Below the pieces are notes generated by a model. The model was not told the origin of the DNA. It ran no database searches and saw only the letters and a program-made list of their open reading frames with translations. Source: Heliocidaris erythrogramma (Eukaryota; Echinodermata; Echinoidea; Camarodonta; Echinometridae). From it: a stretch of 64,000 nucleotides of DNA. Numbering within the stretch: position 1 is the first letter of the stretch; each line of letters begins with the position of its first letter. The translations under genes and the position numbers were made by a program. Shown piece by piece: positions 21,690 to 33,602 of the stretch. The stretch covers positions 25,984,410 through 26,048,409 of the forward strand of contig CM046873.1 of the NCBI GenBank assembly GCA_025617745.1, written 5' to 3'.

Positions 21690-22224
21690 TAGCATGTTTA
21701 AGGTATTTGGATAAACATGAGATAAACATGAATTCATTAAAAGAAGCTTATATGAATTAAAGACTACATAAAAGCTCATATGCAATTCGAAACCAATATA
21801 TCAAAATTAATAAAGAATAACAACCAAATAAAATGTGTTCGACGTAAATTACGAATTCGAATGCTCAATGTGCGAAAAAGAATGCTCTGAAATGAATTTG
21901 AATGCTGGAATAACGGTATTGCGCAATCGCATCACCTCCCGTTCTAAATTGAATGACCGTTTTACGAACTTGATGCATTTTTTTGCGAATTCGAATGAAA
22001 TTAGTTTAAATTGGATTGATAATAGTACTAATACGAATGCATGAAATATTAATTTGAATGCTTAAATGCTTGTACACGGCCAAATTCTTCTAAATTGAAT
22101 GCACGTAGTATGAATTTGACTGATGAACTTACGAAATTGACCGCATTTATTCTTAAGATATATGCTAATTACCTGAACCGACAAAAGAATTCACAAATTT
22201 AAGCGTTCACCCCCCCCGGTCTGG

Positions 22225-22890
22225 ATTCGTAACGGAGAATACCACTCCTTGCTCAAACTAAACCGCTTGAATGGAAGGCGTTAGAAACGCATATAAAGAC
22301 GAGGTTATGGCTATGTAAATACAACTGTATATGAAACAAAGATTAGTAACGCTTGCTGATCTCGCTCCCTCAACGAAAAGTTATTTAATCGATTCATTAA
22401 AGCAATCGATTGTCTAATAGATTGAATGGCGGTGCGAAATCAAATCTTCATAATTATATCTCAAGTAAAAATTACAGACACAATTTAGCATTCTATTCAA
22501 TTTTCCAACATTGTATAAAAATAAAATTAAATCTTTATTTTTAGTTCAACTCTTATCAATATCTTATCAATTGTGATAAATAAAAAAATAGGATTTTTTT
22601 ATTTCTTTCAACCTATCAAAAATTACTTCAAAATATCAAAGTATTACTTCATTTTCACACAACGACTTATCCAAGGACGCCGGACGGGCGTTTAAGTTAC
22701 CGATGGCAATTTTTATGGCTATTCAGTCAACCCAGGGTAGATAACAATTCCTCCTGTCTATATCGCAGGCATCCTAGACGTTTTAGTTTGTCAACCCCAG
22801 GCTAGATTTTAAAAAAAATGACACCTGTTTATATCACACGTGTCTCAGATGTTTTAATTTGTTGTCAACCCAGACTCGTATTTGTGGATG
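22225..22890. repeat. Truncated outer piece of the tandem duplication
   Basis: 22230-22430 matches the block near 23165, 28490 and 33715 (AGAATACCACT, ACTAAACC, AATCGATTGTCTAA). 22720-22880 matches the block near 28190-28370 and 33410-33590 (GTCAACCCAGGGTAGAT, CAACCCAGACTCGTATTTGT). This is a diverged unit lacking about 4.6 kb of core. Confidence 0.75.
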
Positions 22891-22902
22891 CGTGTGATAT
22901 TT

Positions 22903-23035
22903 ACAGGCATTTTATTTATTTTTTTTATTCATTTAATTGTTTTTTGGGGGGTGAGTTGGTTTTTTTTTTTTGGTTTTTTTTTTGTTTGTTTTTTGTTGCT
23001 AAATGTACACACACGCATACACACATAAACATAAC
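22903..23035. repeat. T- and G-rich simple sequence
   Basis: Long T-runs broken by GGGG and then CA repeats. It interrupts the block that is continuous at 28375 and 33600. Confidence 0.85.
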
Positions 23036-25213
23036 TGAATAATACCCCGGAGTATACCAATAAATTCAGAAAATTCATGAGTGATGTTGTAGAAAGGCGG
23101 TAACAACCCGGGGTAACAACTGTTCACACCTCTCCCTCCCCCTCCCCATTTCTGGATCTGCAAACAGAGAATACCGCTCAAACTAAACCACTTGAATGCA
23201 AGGTGTTAGAAACGCACATAAAGACGAGGTTAGCTATGTAAATATGCGAAACTGAGGAAAAACGTGCATGCATTTTTGTTGCTAACCGCGGCCGTGAACA
23301 AATATTTTGTAATCGATTTATTGTAATAATCGATTGTCTAAAAGGGAAATGTTGGTATGAAAATAAAATCATACCTAATAATCTTACCAAAATATATATT
23401 TGAAAATTTTACCTCACCTGAAGAAAATATTAAATCATAGAGCAAAGTAAAAATATTTTCCTGTATTGAACTATCAATTTCTTTTCTAGAAAAAAAATGC
23501 CGGTAATTATTTTAACCAAAAACAAATATAAGTATTTTTTTATGTAAACACTTTTTTCCATTAGAATTTTTGTCTCAACAACGCGGCCGAAGGCCGCTGG
23601 CATTAAGGATTCTTTTTGACACACATCTTGCCGAAGCGAGATGTCTTAATAAAATATAAGATATATGTTCATACGTGATACATAGCATGCTTTCTAAGTC
23701 TCAAAGCTATATCCAGTATGTTCAGACAGGCCATGATCCACTTGTTCTAATTCTATCACCCACTCGTGACTATTCATCGCTTACTCGCTGCCAAAACAAT
23801 AATTACTGCGCCACACACGGTGACCCGAGTATAATTCGTATCCATGGTCAAAACGCGCGGAAGTTTGTGCACAGGAGTCATTTCATGCCAAGTTTTGGTT
23901 TTGAATAATATTTTATTTGTCTTCATAAATCAACATAATAACACAATAACAATTCATTTGTAATATCGATAATACAATCAAATAGCAAATACATTGTGTT
24001 AAAATAATAAATTTAAATAAACCTTGTACATGTCAAAATTGACTGAACTCCAATCTTATACCAAAATAAAACACGTGCACACTATTCTCTGGTAAGCACA
24101 TGTAAATCAATATCTAAAGACCACATCATATATATATATAAAAAGAAAAAGAAGGAAAAAGACAAAAAAACCCTCCCTTACCACACAGTATACACAGTAG
24201 CCTATACCCTACATCACATGAATACATACATTACATTACAGCACCAGATGAAACAGACACAATGATAATAGAAAAAAGTAGGAAAGAGGGTACATCACAC
24301 GAATACATACATTACATTATTTATAGCACCACATGAAACAGAGAGAATCATAATAGTTGCGAGATAGCAGCGAATGAAGCGGCGATTGCGCTCACACTAC
24401 AAAATTGATAGTCACAAGCACGGTGGATGGTCTACCGCCAAGTATCGATGCTTTGTCGCTGGATCCTGAGATTTACTCCTGCCAAACTCGCTGCCAGAAT
24501 GGTTTCGAAACCTAGCTCCAACTATTAACTCGCTTCTATCTCGTGACTATCTGCGTTCAGACAGCGTTTGGTCTTAAAACTATCTGGTCATGACCAAAAT
24601 AGTCTCGAAACCTAGATAGCATCGATGCTCTCGCTCTACGTGTGAACGTATACCTTAAAAGGTAATCTGCCAATAATTATGACCATTTAACTTGCAATAA
24701 TATTTTTAGCGATAAATACCAACACTAATATTTTGCAGGCATTTGTTTTTGTTTAACTATCGGGGTGAACTAGGACATCTTGTCCCAGTTCACCCAGTTA
24801 CTTTTTGTAAGGATGGAAGCTACAAACATTTGCTGTAAAGTCTTCAAAATTTCCAGGGGTGGGGGGGGGGGGGGTGTTCTGAAATTGAATGATCTATTTG
24901 ATCTATCTTCTTTTTTTTAAACCACGGTGCCGAATTTTTTGAAATTGGAATTTTACGATCTACATTCTGTCGCTAACTGAATCAACGTCTTTCGGAGAAC
25001 AGTGCACTCCACAGTCTTTCACTCGTCAAAACAAAATTTCCTAAAATAAAATACCAAATTTCCTGAAATTTTCAAAGCCAATGTGTAGTACTTGTTGTTT
25101 TTGTTATATGAAAATTGCCATGGAGACTTTAGTAGAGTCCTGGTCATGCAGTTCTCAAAGAATTGGGAAAGGTTGACAAAGTCTACGTGAGAATTGTTTT
25201 ATACTGTGTTGTT

Positions 25214-25510
25214 GTAGAGGTGTCGTGGTCTAGTGGATACGTCACCGGACTGTGGCTCACATGGTTCGCGGTTCGAATCCCGCCACGGCGCTAATGTCCT
25301 TTGGCAAGACATTCATCTACATTTGCCACTCTCAACCCAGGTGAAGTAAATGGGTACCCGGTAGGAAGAAATTCCTTGAAATGCTTTAGCGCCATAATAG
25401 GCAGCTCGGCTAAAGCCGGGTAATAATGTGATACTTTGTATTAAGCGCAGTAGAGTATATCCATATAGTGGCTGCGCTATATAAATGGGCATATTATTAT
25501 TATTATTGTT
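25214..25510 (+). mobile_element. tRNA-derived SINE in copy A, TSD TTGTT
   Basis: A 297-bp insertion with a precise empty site in copy B (near 30288). The flanks repeat TTGTT at 25209-25213 and 25506-25510. The head at about 25219-25291 has A-box-like GTGGTCTAGTGGATACGTC and B-box GGTTCGAATCC. The body has TTTGGCAAGACATTCATC and GGGTACCCGGTAGGA, and ends in (TTA)n. A relative is at 44806-45080. Confidence 0.92.
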
Positions 25511-26460
25511 TTGGAATAATAATGATGATAATAATATGTCTTGTTTACCCAGGATAGCCTCATCAGTATTATATACTGTTCTCCCTGAGGGTCCTGCATG
25601 CAATCATCAAAATAGATAAGAAATTGACCCAATCTCACTAAAAAGAACATGTACTACATACATAAATGAGTATATGGGACTACACACACAAATGGCATGA
25701 ATGTTCGGCCCGAACATTCAAGCTATTTCTAGTCATAGCCTATTTCGAGTATAAGAGCATTTGAAGAACAATCCTTTTCAGAGGATGTTTCTAATATGAT
25801 GTTCTTCCAAACAGACAAAAAAGGAATGAGAAAGCTCACAAAATATTTTTCACATTTCCCAGAACTCCTCAGGATACCCTTTAATATGAAACTTATATAG
25901 TTGATCAATTTTGCGAGTGAGCGAGCCAAAATTACACTCAATTTAGAGTGAATCAATTTTTTTTTATTTAAACACAAAATAAAGATGTAAAAGGGTCAAT
26001 ATTGGTTCACTGTTATTCAGGAAAGCTCTACTAGTAGTAGAACCATATTATACTTAAATGCTGTATGCGGGGTGTTCACTATAGCCAATTGGTATACATA
26101 CTTATATAGATTATTTGACAATGAATGATGAAAAATGGACAAAAAAGTGGACAAAAAAAGATGTGAAAATCAAACCTAGAAGCAAAATCGCAGTATATCT
26201 GTGAATGTATATGTGAACATTGATAGTTAAGGCCTTTCGTATGATTCAAACTAATTTATAAAAGGTTAATTGCTTTTTTAGTTAGAGGTGGTGTCCCATT
26301 TTTCGGGCGTCCCGGTTCACCCCGCTCTCCCCTACATTATTTCTTGTTTTTCGTTACCTTTTGTTTTGGTGTTTGTGGGTTGTTGTTTTTTCTAAATAAT
26401 TTGAAATATTTAAAATAATAAGTCAAATCAGCATCCCATTTCACTAGCACAATTTTATAC

Positions 26461-27354
26461 ATAGTAATGTGTGTGTGTGTGTGTGTGTAATTGTTTTTTT
26501 ACAGACGTGTATCAATCAGTATACAAATAATGAATGTTTATGAGTGCAATGGAAAGAATATTTTCATGAGTTGAAAGATGGAATGTTCCATTCAATGAGG
26601 CGAAGCCGAATTGAATGGAACAGATTCCATCTTTCAACGAATTCCATCTTTCAACGAATGAAAAATTATTATTATTATTATCCTTGTTATTTGTACAATA
26701 AAATATAATTTATTTATAAATTTAACGTAACTGGCCGGGTCCCTGTCGGGGTAGCGTCTGCCAATGAGCAGTCAGTCAGAGCCCAGTTCACGCTCAACCA
26801 AATTCTCAATTATCTCTTCACTCGGTGGATTCTCTCACAAAAGTATATTGTGCTTAACATGGAATCGGCCACACTCACTCAAACAATCACCTAAACTAAT
26901 AGATGTACTCGTATAATGTTGTGGCTAAAGTTGACAAGAAACTTTTAACCAAATACACTTCTTTCCTCTACAGCAGCTCAACATCGTCCTGTCGCACGCG
27001 AGCGTAAAATAACACATAGATCTATGGGCAAAGTCCGGTATGCGCTGTATCGCAGCCGCGCATTACACTGAAAAGGTCGAGGCGTTGAATGGAAAAAAAT
27101 CGTATGGAACAAATGCACGCTAGCTAGCGCTAAACCATGGAATGGAACAAATATTTAATAACATGTGACCTATTATTCTCCAATCAAATTACAAGGATCT
27201 ACTCAGGTGTTGTATAAATATGATTATTTACGTCTGGGACCGACCTTTAACGTCACCATCCGAAATACGTGACTCAGTCTCGAACATGGGTCCGCTGAAT
27301 CAGTTTATAACTTCCACTGGTAGCTGGATTACAGGCGCACGCCACAACGCCCAG
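26461..27354. mobile_element. Penelope 3' fragment split by a nested element, copy A
   Basis: The Penelope 3' segment known unsplit at 17461-17642 is here broken after ATCAATCAG (26518), and resumes at ATGATTATTTACG (27219). The roughly 700-bp insert begins TATACAA and ends TTGTATA. It contains a strong hairpin at 26570-26638 (GTTGAAAGATGGAAT mirrored by ATTCCATCTTTCAAC) and an (ATT)n tract. Confidence 0.8.
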
Positions 27355-27538
27355 TTGTAATGGAATGTTATACAGTAATGGAATTTATACATACTTGATC
27401 ACTACTACATAAGAAGTACCGGACTTATACCAAAGACGTTTAATAGTATCAAGACAGATCACTGTCACCTACTTCCGTAGTACATTTTGGAGATGTAAAT
27501 TGCTGTGTTAAAAACAGACTCGGAAAAATATGTTCGCC

Positions 27539-27572
<34 letters not shown>

Positions 27573-30500
27573 GCTTAAATAGCGCATCATTCAGTCATCT
27601 CTATGCACTTTACAAATTATGAAAACTAACTATATTCGTAATGTGTATAAATAAATACATGATATTAAATTACTTTACAATACATTCAGTTAAATTACAT
27701 TAGATCACAATACAGTGTGCCTACATTTATTGCATTACCTAGCACTACATTATAAGCGAGTGAAATACTTGAAATTATACGACATAAAAGTGAAATAGCG
27801 GATAACATAAACATACACATGATTAGACGCATTGATATAATTTATAACATTAAGAGTAAAGGTGTGTCTTTAGAGAGTTCTTGAAACTATTGACGGAGGA
27901 TGCTTCACGAAGTTGGGTAGGAAGAGAATTCTACATGTGTAGGTGATAAGGTGCTGAAAGCACGTTTCCCGTAAAATTTGCTGTTCACCCTCGGTGTATA
28001 ACACGTGAAAATAGTCATCTTCCATAGGGTTAACACGTGAAAACATGGATTTTAAAAATGATTATAGTTCCTCTGGTATTACCTTGAATTTAGTGTAAAT
28101 GTGGCTTACATGTAATTTTAGACTGCTTATATTACAATCTTACACACTTAAGTTTTTTGGTCAAACCCAGTGTTGTCTTTGTGTCCATTAAGTCAACCCT
28201 GATAACAATTCCCAATGTCCATATCACAGGCAACCTAGACGTTTAAGTTTATCAACCCAGAGTAGTTTTGTGGCTATTTAGTCAACCCAGGGTAGATTGA
28301 AAAATGCCATCTGTTTATATCACACTTGTCTCAGAAGTTTTAATTTTTTGACAACCCAGACTCGTATTTGTGGATATTAAATACTCCGGAGTATACCAAT
28401 AAATTTAGAAGATTCATGAGTGATGTTGTAGAAAGGCGGTACCAACTGTTAACACCTCCCCATCCCCCTCCCCATTTCTGGATTTACAAATAGAGAATAC
28501 CACTCAAACTAAACCACTTGAATGCAAGGTGTTATAAACGCACATAAAGACGAGGTTAGCTATGTAAATACGCGAAACTCAGAGGAAAAACCTGCATGCA
28601 TTTATGTTGTTAATCGCGGCCGTGAACCGTATTTTTAATCGATTTATTGTAATAATCGATTGTCCAAAATGGAAATTTTGGTATGAAAATAAAATCATGC
28701 CTAATAATCTTACCAAAATATATTTTTGAAAATTTTACCTCACCTGAAATTAATAAAGAAAATATTAAATCATAGAGCAAATTAAAAATATTTTCCTATA
28801 TTGAACTATCAATTTCTTTCCTAGAAAAAAAAATGCCGGTAATTATTTTAACCAAAAAAAATATAAGTATTTTTTTATCTAAACACTTGTTTCCATTAAA
28901 ATTTTTGTCTTCAACAAAGCGGCCGGAGGCCGCTGGCATTATGTTTACTTTTTGACACACATCTTGCCGAAGCGAGATGTCTTATAAGATATAATGTTCA
29001 TACGTGGTACATAGCATGCTTTCTAAGTCTCGAAGCTATATCCAGTATGTTCAGACAGGCCATGATCCACTTGTTCTAATTCTATCACCCACTCGTGACT
29101 ATTCATCGCTTACTCGCTGCCAAAACAATAATTACTGCGCCACACACGGTGAAAACACGTGCACACTATTCTCTGGTAAGCACATGTCAATCAATATCTA
29201 AAGACCACATCATATATATATAAAAACAAAAAGAAGGAAAAAGAAAAAAAAAAACCCTCCCTTACCACACAGTATACACAGTAGCCTACTTACACCTACA
29301 TCACACGAATACATACATTACATTACAGCACCAGATGAAACAGACACAATGATAATAGAAAAAAGTAGGAAAGAGGGTACATCACACGAATACATACATT
29401 ACATTATTTATAGCACCACATGAAACAGAGAGAATCATAATAGTTGCGAGATAGCAGCGAATGAAGCGGCGATTGCGCTCACACTACAAAATCGATAGTC
29501 ACAAGCACGGTGGATGGTCTACCGCCAAGTATCGATGCTTTGTCGCTGGATCCTGAGATTTACTCCTGCCAAACTCGCTGCCAGAATGGTTTCGAAACCT
29601 AGCTCCAACTCGCTTCTATCTCGTGACTATCTGCGTTCAGACAGCGTTTGGTCTTAAAACTATCTGGTCATGACCAAAATAGTCTCGAAACCTAGATAGC
29701 ATCGATGCTCTCGCTCTACGTGTGAACGTATACCTTTAAAAGGTAATCTGCCAATAATTATGACCATTTAACTTGCAATAATATTTTTAGCGATAAATAC
29801 CAACACTAATATTTTGCAGGCATTTGTTTTTGTTTAACTATCGGGGTGAACTAGGACATCTTGTCCCAGTTCACCCAGTTACTTTTTGTAAGGATGGAAG
29901 CTACAAACATTTGCTGTAAAGTCTTCAAAATTTCCAGGGGTGGGGGGGGGTGTTCTGAAATTGAATGATCTATTTGATCTATCTTCTTTTTTTTAAACCA
30001 CGGTGCCGAATTTTTTGAAATTGGAATTTTACGATCTACATTCTGTCGCTAACTGAATCAACGTCTTTCGGAGAACAGTGCACTCCACAGTCTTTCACTC
30101 GTCAAAACAAAATTTCCTAAAATAAAATACCAAATTTCCTGAAATTTTCAAAGCCAAAGTGTAGTACTTGTTGTTTTTGTTATATGAAAATTGCCATGGA
30201 GACTTTAGTAGAGTCCTGGTCATGCAGTTCTCAAAGGAATTGGGAAAGGTTGACCAAGTCTACGTGAGAATTGTTTTATACTGTGTTGTTTTGGAATAAT
30301 AATGATGATAATAATATGTCTTGTTTACCCAGGATAGCCTCATCAGTATTATATACTGTTCTCCCTGAGGGTCCTGCAATCATCAAAATAGATAAGAAAT
30401 TGACCCAATCTCACTAAAAAGAACATGTACTACATACATAAATGAGTATATGGGACTACACACACAAATGGCATGAATGTTCGGCCCGAACATTCAAGCT

Positions 30501-32417
30501 ATTTCTAGTCATAGCTATTTCGAGTATAAGAGCATTTGAAGAACAATCCTTTTCAGAGGATGTTTCTAATATGATGTTCTTCCAAACAGACATAAAAGGA
30601 ATGAGAAAGCTCACAAAATATTTTTCACATTTCCCAGAACTCCTCAGGATACCCTTTAATATGAAACTTATATAGTTGATCAATTTTGCGAGTGAGCGAG
30701 CCAAAATTACACTCAATTTAGAGAGAATCATTTTTTTTTTTATTTAAACACAAAATAAAGATGTAAAAAGTCAATATTGGTTCACTGTTATTCAGGAAAG
30801 CTCTACTTTAGTAGAACCATATTATACTTAAATGCTGTATGCGGGGTGTTCACTATAGCCAATTGGTATACATACTTATATAGATTATTTGACAATGAAT
30901 GATGAAAAATGGACAAAAAAGTGGACAAAAAAAGATGTGAAAATCAAACCTAGAAGCAAAATCGCAGTATATCTGTGAATGTATATGTGAACATTGATAG
31001 TTAAGGCCTTTCGTATGATTCAAACTAATTTATAAAAGGTTAATTGCTTTTTTAGTTAGAGGTGGTGTCCCATTTTTCGGGCGTCCCGGTTCACCCCGCT
31101 CTCCCCTACATTATTTCTTGTTTTTCGTTACCTTTTGTTTTGGTGTTTGTGGTTTGTTGTTTTTTCTAAATAATTTGAAATATTTAAAATAATAAGTCAA
31201 ATCAGCATCCCATTTCACTAGCACAATTTTATACATAGTGTGTGTGTGTGTGTGTGTGTGTGTAATTGTTTTTTTACAGACGTGTATCAATCAGTATACA
31301 AATAATGAATGTTTATGAGTGCAATGGAAAGAATATTTTCATGAGTTGAAAGATGGAATGTTCCATTCAATGAGGCGAAGCCGAATTGAATGGAACAGAT
31401 TCCATCTTTCAACGAATGAAAATATTCTTTCCTTTGCACGAATGAAAAAAAAATCATTATTTGTTTTATACAACATCTGAGTAGATCCTATATAAGTGCG
31501 TTGTATTATTATTATTATTATTATTATTATCCTTGTTATTTGTACAATAAAATATAATTTATTTATAAATGTAACGTAACTGGCCGGTCCCTGTCGGGGT
31601 AGCGTCTGCCAATGAGCAGTCAGTCAGAGCCCAGTTCACGCTCAACCAAATTCTCAATTATCTCTTCACTCGGTGGATTCTCTCACAAAAGTATATTGTG
31701 CTTAACATGGAATCGGCCACACTCACTCAAACAATCACCTAAACTAATAGATGTACTCGTATAATGTTGTGGCTAAAGTTGACAAGAAACTTTTAACCAA
31801 ATACACTTCTTTCCTCTACAGCAGCTCAACATCGTCCTGTCGCACGCGAGCGTAAAATAACACATAGATCTATGGGCAAAGTCCGGTATGCGCTGTATCG
31901 CAGCCGCGCATTACACTGAAAAGGTCGAGGCGTTGAATGGAAAAAATCGTATGGAACAAAAATGCACGCTAGCTAGCGCTAAACCATGGAATGGAACAAA
32001 TATTTAATAACATGTGACCTATTATTCTCCAATCAAATTACAAGGATCTACTCAGGTGTTGTATAAATATGATTATTTACGTCTGGGACCGACCTTTAAC
32101 GTCACCATCCGAAAGACGTGACTCAGTCTCGAACATGGGTCCGCTGAATCAGTTTATAACTTCCACTGGTAGCTGGATTACAGGCGCACGCCACAACGCC
32201 CAGTTGTAATGGAATGTTATACAGTAATGGAATTTGTATACTTGATCACTACTACATAAGAAGTACCGGACGCGTGTAATTTTTTGGTAACCAAGCCTAG
32301 GCAGATTTCGCATTTTTTCATACTAATACGGTTTATTCCGTCAAGACTAATCGGCATGAATATTCATGAAAACGAATTTTAGCTATATAATAAAACGAGC
32401 AAGGGCATCGAGCAGCT

Positions 32418-32491
32418 GCTCTGTGTGGCGCAATCGGATAATCCAGTCTTCTCTTGGTGAAGGAACCAAGAGTTCGAATCTCGGCAGAAGA
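32418..32491 (+). tRNA. tRNA-Arg(TCT)-like pseudogene inside the MITE
   Basis: A-box-like TGGCGCAATCGGATAA and B-box AGTTCGAATCTC are recognisable, and GTCTTCTC supplies a possible TCT anticodon, as in animal tRNA-Arg. The acceptor stem pairs poorly (GCTCTGT against GCAGAAG), so I regard it as a degenerate passenger or internal promoter rather than a working tRNA. Confidence 0.55.
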
Positions 32492-32518
32492 TTATATTAC
32501 GAAATTTTCTTTTGCTTA

Positions 32519-32548
32519 TTAGGGTTAGGGTTAGGGTTAGGGTTAGGG
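32519..32548 (+). repeat. Interstitial (TTAGGG)5 telomeric repeat
   Basis: Five perfect copies of the animal telomere repeat lie 28 bases downstream of the tRNA-like sequence and inside the transposed element. They are therefore not a chromosome end. Confidence 0.97.
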
Positions 32549-33602
32549 TTTAGAAAATACAAGTCCGATACTTGTAGTCTGTTTCAAAGTCTTCAAAAAG
32601 GGGTTTCTGCCTAGGCTTGGTTACAAAAAAAAAGACGCGTACCGGACTTATACCAAAGACGTTTAATAGTATCAAGACAGATCACTGTCACCTACTTCCG
32701 TAGTACATTTTGGAGATGTGAATTGCTGTGTTAAAAACAGACTCGGAAAAATATGTTCGCCATAATAATAATAAAATAATAATAATAATAATAAGCTTAA
32801 ATAGCGCATCATTCAGTCATCTCTATGCACTTTACAAATTATGAAAACTAACTATATTCGTAATGTGTATAAATAAATACATGATATTAAATTACTTTAC
32901 ACTACATTCAGTTAAATTACATTAGATCACAATACAGTGTGCCTACATTTATTGCATTACCTAGCACTACATTATAAGCGAGTGAAATACTTGAAATTAT
33001 ACGACATAAAAGTGAAATATCGGATAACATAAACATACACATGATTAGACGCATTGATATAATTTATAACATTAAGAGTAAAGGTGTGTCTTTAGAGAGT
33101 TCTTGAAACTATTGACGGAGGATGCTTCACGAAGTTGGGTAGGAAGAGAATTCTACATGTGTTTAGGTGATAAGGTGCTGAAAGCACGTTCCCCGTAAAA
33201 TTTGCTGTTCACCCTCGGTGTATAACACGTGAAAATAGTCATCTCCCATAGGGTTAACACGTGAAAACATGGATTTTAAAAATGATTATAGTTCCTCTGG
33301 TATTACCTTGAATTTAGTGTAAATGTGGCTTACATGTAATTTTAGACTGCTTATATTATAATCTTACACACTTAAGTTTTTTGGTCAACCCAGTGTTGTC
33401 TTTGTGTCCATTAAGTCAACCCAGATAACAATTCCTACTGTCTATATCACAGGCATCCAAGACGTTTAAGTTTATCAACCCAGAGTAGTTTTGTGGCTAT
33501 TTAGTCAACCCAGGGTAGATTGAAAATGCCATCTGTTTATATCACACTTGTCTCAGAAGTTTTAATTTTTTGACAACCCAGACTCGTATTTGTGGATATT
33601 AA

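Larger units (their letters stand above)
20500..22130. repeat. Cluster of AATTTGAATG-like motifs, changing orientation
   Basis: A short motif close to AATTTGAATG or AAATTGAATG recurs at irregular 15-60 bp spacing at about 20505-20680 and 21850-22130, and as its reverse complement (CATTCAAATT) at about 21150-21370. I count roughly 20 occurrences by eye. The text between motifs is not conserved. A microsatellite, a hairpin element and a family-1 MITE are inserted within the span. Multiple short subterminal repeats of this sort often bind a transposase, but no transposase is present. Confidence 0.65.
23041..28380. repeat. Tandem segmental duplication, copy A (about 5.3 kb)
   Basis: Aligns along its length with 28381-33602, starting at CCGGAGTATACCAATAAATT. 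By eye the two copies differ at about 1-3% of bases. Differences include a SINE present only here (25214-25510), a segment of about 245 bp present only here (about 23822-24068), and shorter (GT)n and hairpin tracts. I find no convincing gene in the unit. The two short frames conserved between copies (23675-23908; 25729-25977) prove little at this identity. Confidence 0.9.
32272..32638. mobile_element. TIR element carrying tRNA-like and TTAGGG sequences
   Basis: A 367-bp insertion with an exact empty site in copy A (near 27416-27424) and a perfect 9-bp target duplication GTACCGGAC (32263-32271 and 32639-32647). The ends are inverted repeats: GCGTGTAATTTTTTGG then TAACCAAGCCTAGGCAGA on the left, and the same GTAACCAAGCCTAGGCAGA phrase inverted at the right end. 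A 9-bp duplication with long TIRs fits Mutator-like elements. Inside are a tRNA-Arg-like sequence and five TTAGGG units. Confidence 0.9.
28381..33602. repeat. Tandem segmental duplication, copy B (about 5.2 kb)
   Basis: Near-identical to 23041-28380. Copy B lacks the 25.2-kb SINE and the 23.8-kb segment. It uniquely carries the 367-bp tRNA/telomere-repeat element (32272-32638), a longer (GT)n at 31237-31263, and about 100 extra bases at 31418-31515. Shared features include the hairpin-split Penelope fragment (31230-32203). Confidence 0.92.

Noticed and set aside
23675-29201. Short frames conserved between the tandem copies (23675-23908 with 29004-29201; 25729-25977 with 30456-30731)
   Set aside because: The copies are so similar that an open frame is expected to be shared by descent. 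There is no domain, and copy C does not preserve them.
32519-32548. Telomeric TTAGGG repeats suggesting a chromosome end
   Set aside because: Only five units, embedded in a transposed element with target duplication and flanked on both sides by duplicated intergenic sequence.
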